A DNA stretch of 10,133 bases from Thioalkalivibrio sp. (lineage in GTDB: Bacteria; Pseudomonadota; Gammaproteobacteria; Ectothiorhodospirales; Ectothiorhodospiraceae), in assembly GCA_007120575.1 (NCBI GenBank), contig SKNJ01000112.1, positions 1 to 10,133 of the forward strand. The letters are read 5' to 3'. Positions 6,805-10,133 of the stretch are shown here, piece by piece (the first letter of the stretch is position 1; every line of letters starts with the position of its first letter). The position numbers were made by a program, and so were the translations under genes. The notes beneath the pieces were generated by a model that saw only the letters and a program-made list of their open reading frames with translations, searched no databases and was not told where the DNA came from.

Positions 6805-7932
6805 ATGGAAGCGGACACGAACAACAACGCGCACGCGGAACTGGAGCGCCTGGAGGCGCGCAAGCGCCGCCTGTATATCGTGGCGCTTGGCTGCGGCGTG
6901 GTCATTATCCTGCTGAGCTGGGCATTCCGGACACCTGCCGATGATGCGTTTCTAACCTATCTCTATCCGGTCTTTGCGGGCCTGCTGGGCGGGCTGATCC
7001 TGGTGCTGTGGTTGGATCTGCTGTCTCTGCCGCGCGCCGAGATCCTGATAATGCTGGTGGCCGGGAGCCTGGTGCTGGGCCGCCTGGGCTGGCACCACCA
7101 CGTCAGCGGGCCGATCGATCAGCAGTTGCTGGTCCTGGTCGGAGGACACTACTGGGCCGTCGGGGCGCTGATCGTGGGCGCCTTCGTGATGCTGGACCGG
7201 CGCCGGGGCCTGCTCGCGGGAGCGTTGATCCTGCTGGTGTCGGCGCTTCTGGCCATCACCGGCGCGGGCCCCGAGATCCAGCGCGGCGAGGCCTCCGCCG
7301 AGGCACTGCTGTACCTCGTGCGGGTCCACGTCTTCCTGCTCCTGCTGCTGGTGCTGGTAACCGCCGTGGCCGGGCTGCGCGACCGGTTGCACCACGCCCT
7401 GGTACGCGCGGAGATGCTCGACCACTGGGCCCGCACCGACATGCTGACCGGACTCGCCAACCGACGTGCCGCCGATGCCTACCTGCAACGCGAAATGGCG
7501 GCCGCCCGGCGCTACCAGCGGCCACTCTCGGTCATGATCGCGGACCTCGACCACTTCAAGCGGATCAACGATACCTATGGCCACAACGCCGGGGACACCG
7601 TGATCCGGGAGGCCGCGCGCCGGTTCACCGCCGTAACCCGCGAGACCGACCTGGTCGCGCGCTGGGGCGGGGAGGAGTTCCTGATCATCGCGCCGGAGAC
7701 CGACCTTGACGAGGCCGCGCACCTCGCCGAACGCTGCCGGACCGCGCTGGCCGAGACCGGGATCGACGACATCCGCGTTACGGCCACGTTCGGGGTTACA
7801 CGCTTTCGCGCCGATGACGGCCTCGACAGCCTGGTGGGGCGCGCCGACCGCCAGCTCTATTGCGGCAAGGCGGAGGGGCGCAATCGTGTGGTCGCGGATG
7901 AAGCCCCGGAAGCCGCCGCACCGCCGTACTGA
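6805..7932 (+). CDS. Membrane-bound diguanylate cyclase (six TM segments plus GGDEF domain)
   Basis: This 375-residue protein would make cyclic di-GMP from two GTP at the cytoplasmic face of the membrane. A charged N-terminus (ARKRR, 18-22) precedes about six membrane helices at roughly 23-41, 50-70, 79-95, 115-131, 136-153 and 168-190, an N-terminal sensor array I cannot assign to a named MASE type. The GGDEF domain starts at DMLTGLANRR (212-221). It has the metal-binding Asp in IADLDHFKRIND (Asp247), the active-site signature GGEEF (288-292), and the RxxD inhibitory site RETD (279-282) exactly five residues before it. All catalytic landmarks are intact, so activity is likely. The ATG at 6805 has GGAG 7 nt upstream. 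By the positive-inside rule the loop holding His97-99 and His114 faces the periplasm. The gene converges on the response regulator gene, with a 42-bp gap. Confidence 0.94.
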   Translation: MEADTNNNAHAELERLEARKRRLYIVALGCGVVIILLSWAFRTPADDAFLTYLYPVFAGLLGGLILVLWLDLLSLPRAEILIMLVAGSLVLGRLGWHHHVSGPIDQQLLVLVGGHYWAVGALIVGAFVMLDRRRGLLAGALILLVSALLAITGAGPEIQRGEASAEALLYLVRVHVFLLLLLVLVTAVAGLRDRLHHALVRAEMLDHWARTDMLTGLANRRAADAYLQREMAAARRYQRPLSVMIADLDHFKRINDTYGHNAGDTVIREAARRFTAVTRETDLVARWGGEEFLIIAPETDLDEAAHLAERCRTALAETGIDDIRVTATFGVTRFRADDGLDSLVGRADRQLYCGKAEGRNRVVADEAPEAAAPPY

Positions 7933-7974
7933 GGCCCCGCCAGCACCCCGGGAAAAACCCTCATGCCACCGTGA

Positions 7975-8463
7975 TCAACCGGCGAACGTCCGGGGACGTG
8001 CCGGCAAGCGTCCCGCCTCGACCAGCCGCTCGATCCGCGCGAACACCTCGGCACGCCCGAACGGCTTCTTCATGAAGTCGTCCGCACCAATCCGGTCGAG
8101 AAAGAACTGCTCCACCGCGGCCTCGTCGCCACTGATCATCACCACCGGGATGTTCGCGGTGGCCGGATCGGCGCGCAGTTTGCGCAGCATCAGGAAGCCA
8201 TTCATGCCCGGCAGGATAATATCGAGAAAGATCAGATCCGGCGGACGCCCCCTAACCCGTTCCAGCCCCTCCTCGGCATCCGCGGCCCCCACCGGGGTCA
8301 TCTCGTTCTGCTCAAGCATGCGGCTGAGCACCGCGACCACGGTGCGCGAATCATCCACCACCAGGACCCGCAAGCCACGCGATGCCTCGTTGCGCGGACG
8401 CCTGCGCCGCTCGCCCGGCTTGCCGAAGCGCAGCAGTTTTCCCATTCGCTGCATGTAATTCAT
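7975..8463 (-). CDS. Single-domain response regulator with a basic N-terminal extension
   Basis: This 162-residue protein is a receiver domain (about 31-150) without an output domain, like the CheY/PilH-type regulators. The receiver is complete: acidic pair Asp37-Asp38, phospho-acceptor Asp81 in FLDIILPGMNG, Ser111 at the switch position and Lys133 in KKPF. Before it lie 30 residues rich in arginine (RRRRPR at 19-24) following a possibly amphipathic MGKLLRF segment; short receivers normally lack this. The ATG at 8463 is fixed by a perfect AAGGAG (8475-8470) 6 nt upstream, so the open frame reaching 8742 is not used. It lies between two diguanylate cyclase genes, convergent with one and divergent from the other. 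It probably acts by protein contact, perhaps on a cyclase or on motility machinery, but the partner and the cognate histidine kinase are not visible here. Confidence 0.92.
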   Translation of the reverse strand: MNYMQRMGKLLRFGKPGERRRRPRNEASRGLRVLVVDDSRTVVAVLSRMLEQNEMTPVGAADAEEGLERVRGRPPDLIFLDIILPGMNGFLMLRKLRADPATANIPVVMISGDEAAVEQFFLDRIGADDFMKKPFGRAEVFARIERLVEAGRLPARPRTFAG

Positions 8464-8834
8464 GCTGGACTCCTTTCCGTTGTCGAGACCGTGACCCGCC
8501 GGTGGGTGTGTGGCGTCAACGAACTCTGGCCGGGCGGCGGGACGAGTTCCACGGCAGAGGCATTCCGGATCGCATCCGGAGCCGTCCCGCACCCGTTGCC
8601 ATCGCCGCGCATGGCGGGCCGGGAACGCGCACCCCGGGATGCATTCTTCCTGTTCCGCTTCGGCGCTGTCCAGCGGCGTTCCGCGATTGCCGCCGGCGCC
8701 AAACATACGCATGATGCACAGTGCTGACAGCCCCCGGATCACTGAATGGAGTCAGGATCACGCATGCAGGTGGTGGACGTTTACAACACGGATCCGGCCT
8801 CGAACTCCCCGCGTCACTGCCGGAGAGTCGACGC
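8464..8834. other. 371-bp divergent intergenic region between response regulator and REC-REC-GGDEF gene
   Basis: The region carries the AAGGAG of the minus-strand regulator (8475-8470), a perfect hairpin at 8564-8580, a weak plus-strand promoter candidate TTGCCG (8687-8692) with a 17-nt spacer to CATGAT (8710-8715), a 9-bp palindrome GCAC-A-GTGC (8716-8724), and a possible short coding frame (8746-8838). On the minus strand TTGACG (8519-8514) resembles a -35 box, but no -10 follows at a normal distance. No full-size gene is supported; open frames here are GC-rich antisense or out-of-frame shadows. Confidence 0.5.
8564..8580. repeat. Perfect inverted repeat (7-bp stem, 3-nt loop)
   Basis: TCCGGAT (8564-8570), CGC loop, ATCCGGA (8574-8580). 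It lies about 100 bp upstream of the minus-strand response regulator and 255 bp upstream of the plus-strand cyclase. No T-run follows on either strand, so it is not an intrinsic terminator. It could be an operator, an mRNA leader hairpin or a dispersed palindrome; only the symmetry is certain. Confidence 0.55.
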
Positions 8835-8838
8835 GTGA
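8746..8838 (+). CDS. Possible 30-codon (or 24-codon) small ORF coupled to the downstream cyclase
   Basis: An ATG at 8746 opens a 30-codon frame; an in-frame ATG at 8764, with AGGA 6 nt upstream (8754-8757), would give 24 residues (start MQVVDVYNTDPASNSP). Its TGA (8836-8838) overlaps the GTG start of the REC-REC-GGDEF gene in a GTGA tetramer, the layout typical of translational coupling. An in-frame TGA directly precedes the first ATG. It has no recognisable family, no signal peptide and no obvious attenuator codon run. It may be a real leader peptide or chance, as frames this short are common in GC-rich DNA. The cyclase also has its own GGAGAG site, so coupling is not required. Confidence 0.22.
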   Translation: MESGSRMQVVDVYNTDPASNSPRHCRRVDA

Positions 8839-10133
8839 AGATCCTGGTCGTGGAGCATTCGCGCGTATTCCGCGCGCTGTGGAGCCGCATGGTTACCGGG
8901 GCCGGCGAAGAGGCAGTGCTGGCAAGCTCGGGTGCGGAGGGACTGCGCCGCCTCGAAGACGGCGAGGTGGACATGATCTGCGCGTCCCTGACCCTGCCCG
9001 ACATGAACGGCGTGGAGTTCTGTCGCCAGGCACGGGCCATGCCCGCCGGCCGCGAACTGCCACTGATCCTGCTCACCTCCTCCCAGGATCACGACGTGCG
9101 CCGCGAGGCCTTCGAGGCCGGGGCCACTGACGTACACGGCAAGGCCAATATCCGCGACCTGTTCCATCAGACTGCGCGCTTCGGCCGGGAACTCGACCGG
9201 GGCCACGAGGGCCGGGTGCTGTACGTCGAGGACTCTCCGACCGTGGCGCGGGTCATGACCCGGATCCTCGAACGCATGGGGCTCGAGGTCGTGCACTTCA
9301 CCAGCGCCGCCAAGGCGCTCGCACATTTTGACGAGGCCGAATTCGACCTCGTGCTGAGCGACATCCTGGTGGAGGGCGAGATCAGCGGCATGGGGCTGGT
9401 GAGCCGCCTGCGGCACCGCTATCCCGACAAGACCAGCCTGCCAATCGTCGCGATGTCCGGTCTGGACGACGAGAACCGGCGCGCCGAGCTGTTTCGTCTC
9501 GGCATCAACGACTTTGTCACCAAACCGGTTCTGGAGGACGAGGTCTGTGCCCGGATCGGCAACCTGCTGGCCAACAAGCGGCTGTTCCAGGAAGTCCAGA
9601 GTCAGCGCCAGAAACTCTACGACATGGCGATGATCGATCCGCTGACCGGACTGAGCAACCGCCACGTACTGGACGATTACGTCGCCCGGCTGCTGGCCGA
9701 GGCCAATCGGCATGACCACGTGGTCAGCCTGATCCTTCTGGACATCGACCACTTCAAGCAAATCAACGACGAGCACGGGCATCTGGTCGGCGACGAAGCC
9801 CTGGTCTGCATCGGCGACTTGCTGCGCAGTACCGTGCGCAAGGAAGACGTCGCGGTCCGCTTCGGCGGCGAGGAGCTGTTACTGGTCTTGCCACACTGCG
9901 ACCTGTTCGACGCCTACACCCGCGCGGAGGACCTGCGCCAGCAACTCGCCGCGCTGAAGCCCGCCGGACTGTCCATTACCGCCAGTTTTGGCGTCACCAG
10001 TCGGCCGCGCGGCCGCCAGGTCGAGATGAACGACCTGTTCCGGGTCGCCGACGAGGCCGTCTATCGCGCCAAGGCCAGCGGGCGCGACCGCGTCGTTTCG
10101 CTGGCGCTGGACGATGCCCCGTCGGAACCGGAG
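8835..10133 (+). CDS. REC-REC-GGDEF response regulator / diguanylate cyclase, PleD-like (partial, C-terminus off the right edge)
   Basis: The 433 visible residues hold two receiver domains and a nearly complete GGDEF domain, the arrangement of Caulobacter PleD. It should be a soluble cyclase switched by phosphorylation. REC1 (1-120) is degenerate: the acidic pair is Glu7-His8, the phospho-acceptor position is Ser51 (context CASLTLPDMNG), and Lys103 is followed by Ala, though Thr81 is kept. REC2 (about 127-245) is canonical with Glu132-Asp133, Asp176, Ser208 and Lys230-Pro231. The GGDEF domain begins at about 265 (DPLTGLSNR), with Asp303 in LLDIDHFKQIND, signature GGEEL (344-348) and inhibitory site RKED (335-338) five residues before it. 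The ASFGVT and ADEAVYRAKASGRDRV motifs near the end show that little of the domain is missing. The GTG start at 8835 has GGAGAG (8822-8827) 7 nt upstream, and the protein then begins directly with the first receiver strand. Confidence 0.94.
   Translation, partial: MKILVVEHSRVFRALWSRMVTGAGEEAVLASSGAEGLRRLEDGEVDMICASLTLPDMNGVEFCRQARAMPAGRELPLILLTSSQDHDVRREAFEAGATDVHGKANIRDLFHQTARFGRELDRGHEGRVLYVEDSPTVARVMTRILERMGLEVVHFTSAAKALAHFDEAEFDLVLSDILVEGEISGMGLVSRLRHRYPDKTSLPIVAMSGLDDENRRAELFRLGINDFVTKPVLEDEVCARIGNLLANKRLFQEVQSQRQKLYDMAMIDPLTGLSNRHVLDDYVARLLAEANRHDHVVSLILLDIDHFKQINDEHGHLVGDEALVCIGDLLRSTVRKEDVAVRFGGEELLLVLPHCDLFDAYTRAEDLRQQLAALKPAGLSITASFGVTSRPRGRQVEMNDLFRVADEAVYRAKASGRDRVVSLALDDAPSEPE

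Noticed and set aside
7933..7974. Possible bidirectional terminator between the convergent cyclase and regulator genes
   Set aside because: Only a GGG-AAAAA-CCC element is visible, with a 3-bp stem and no proper T-run, so it is too weak to call.
8491..8519. TTGACG on the minus strand as a promoter for the response regulator
   Set aside because: No -10-like hexamer occurs at 16-18 nt; the position 17 nt downstream reads GGTCAC.
8464..8742. 93-codon upstream extension of the response regulator frame
   Set aside because: A perfect AAGGAG 6 nt before the ATG at 8463 fixes the start, and the upstream residues look like translated noncoding DNA.
8814..9782. 322-codon minus-strand open frame opposite the REC-REC-GGDEF gene
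   Set aside because: It is antisense to an unmistakable PleD-like protein; its His/Gln/Val-rich composition is the mirror of that gene's codons.

Overview
The window looks like chromosomal DNA of a GC-rich Gram-negative proteobacterium. An inner-membrane RND pump with its periplasmic adaptor, PleD-like c-di-GMP signalling proteins and strong GC bias at third codon positions all point that way. A gammaproteobacterium of the Ectothiorhodospiraceae type is my guess from overall protein flavour, not something the sequence proves. No mobile element, CRISPR array, rRNA or tRNA was seen. Genes are densely packed, and two are cut by the window edges (amrS at the left, a diguanylate cyclase at the right).

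Region 1 (1-2286) holds the AmmeMemoRadiSam trio. A radical SAM enzyme (amrS, minus strand, left end missing) is divergent from a Memo-family protein (amrB) and an AMMECR1-family protein (amrA), which overlap by 16 bp. The three families co-occur in bacteria and archaea, with conserved relatives of Memo and AMMECR1 in humans. To my knowledge the joint reaction is not defined, so this is the best candidate here for a poorly described system. The amrB start is probably an internal TTG at 893, which leaves about 116 bp for divergent promoters and a small dyad.

Region 2 (2303-6558, minus strand) is a two-gene efflux operon. A membrane-anchored membrane fusion protein is followed, with a 4-bp GTGA overlap, by a 1040-residue RND permease. 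No outer-membrane channel or regulator gene is present, but a dyad with GAACAC/GTGTTC half-sites just upstream of the operon looks like a repressor operator.

Region 3 (6805-10133) is a c-di-GMP signalling cluster. It contains a six-TM GGDEF cyclase (plus), a convergent single-domain response regulator with an Arg-rich N-terminal extension (minus), and a divergent REC-REC-GGDEF cyclase (plus) that runs off the right edge. Both cyclases keep the RxxD product-inhibition site. In the second, the first receiver has lost its phospho-acceptor Asp (Ser instead) while the second is canonical, and the active-site signature is GGEEL. The gap between the last two genes holds a perfect 7-bp hairpin and a possible small ORF coupled to the cyclase start.
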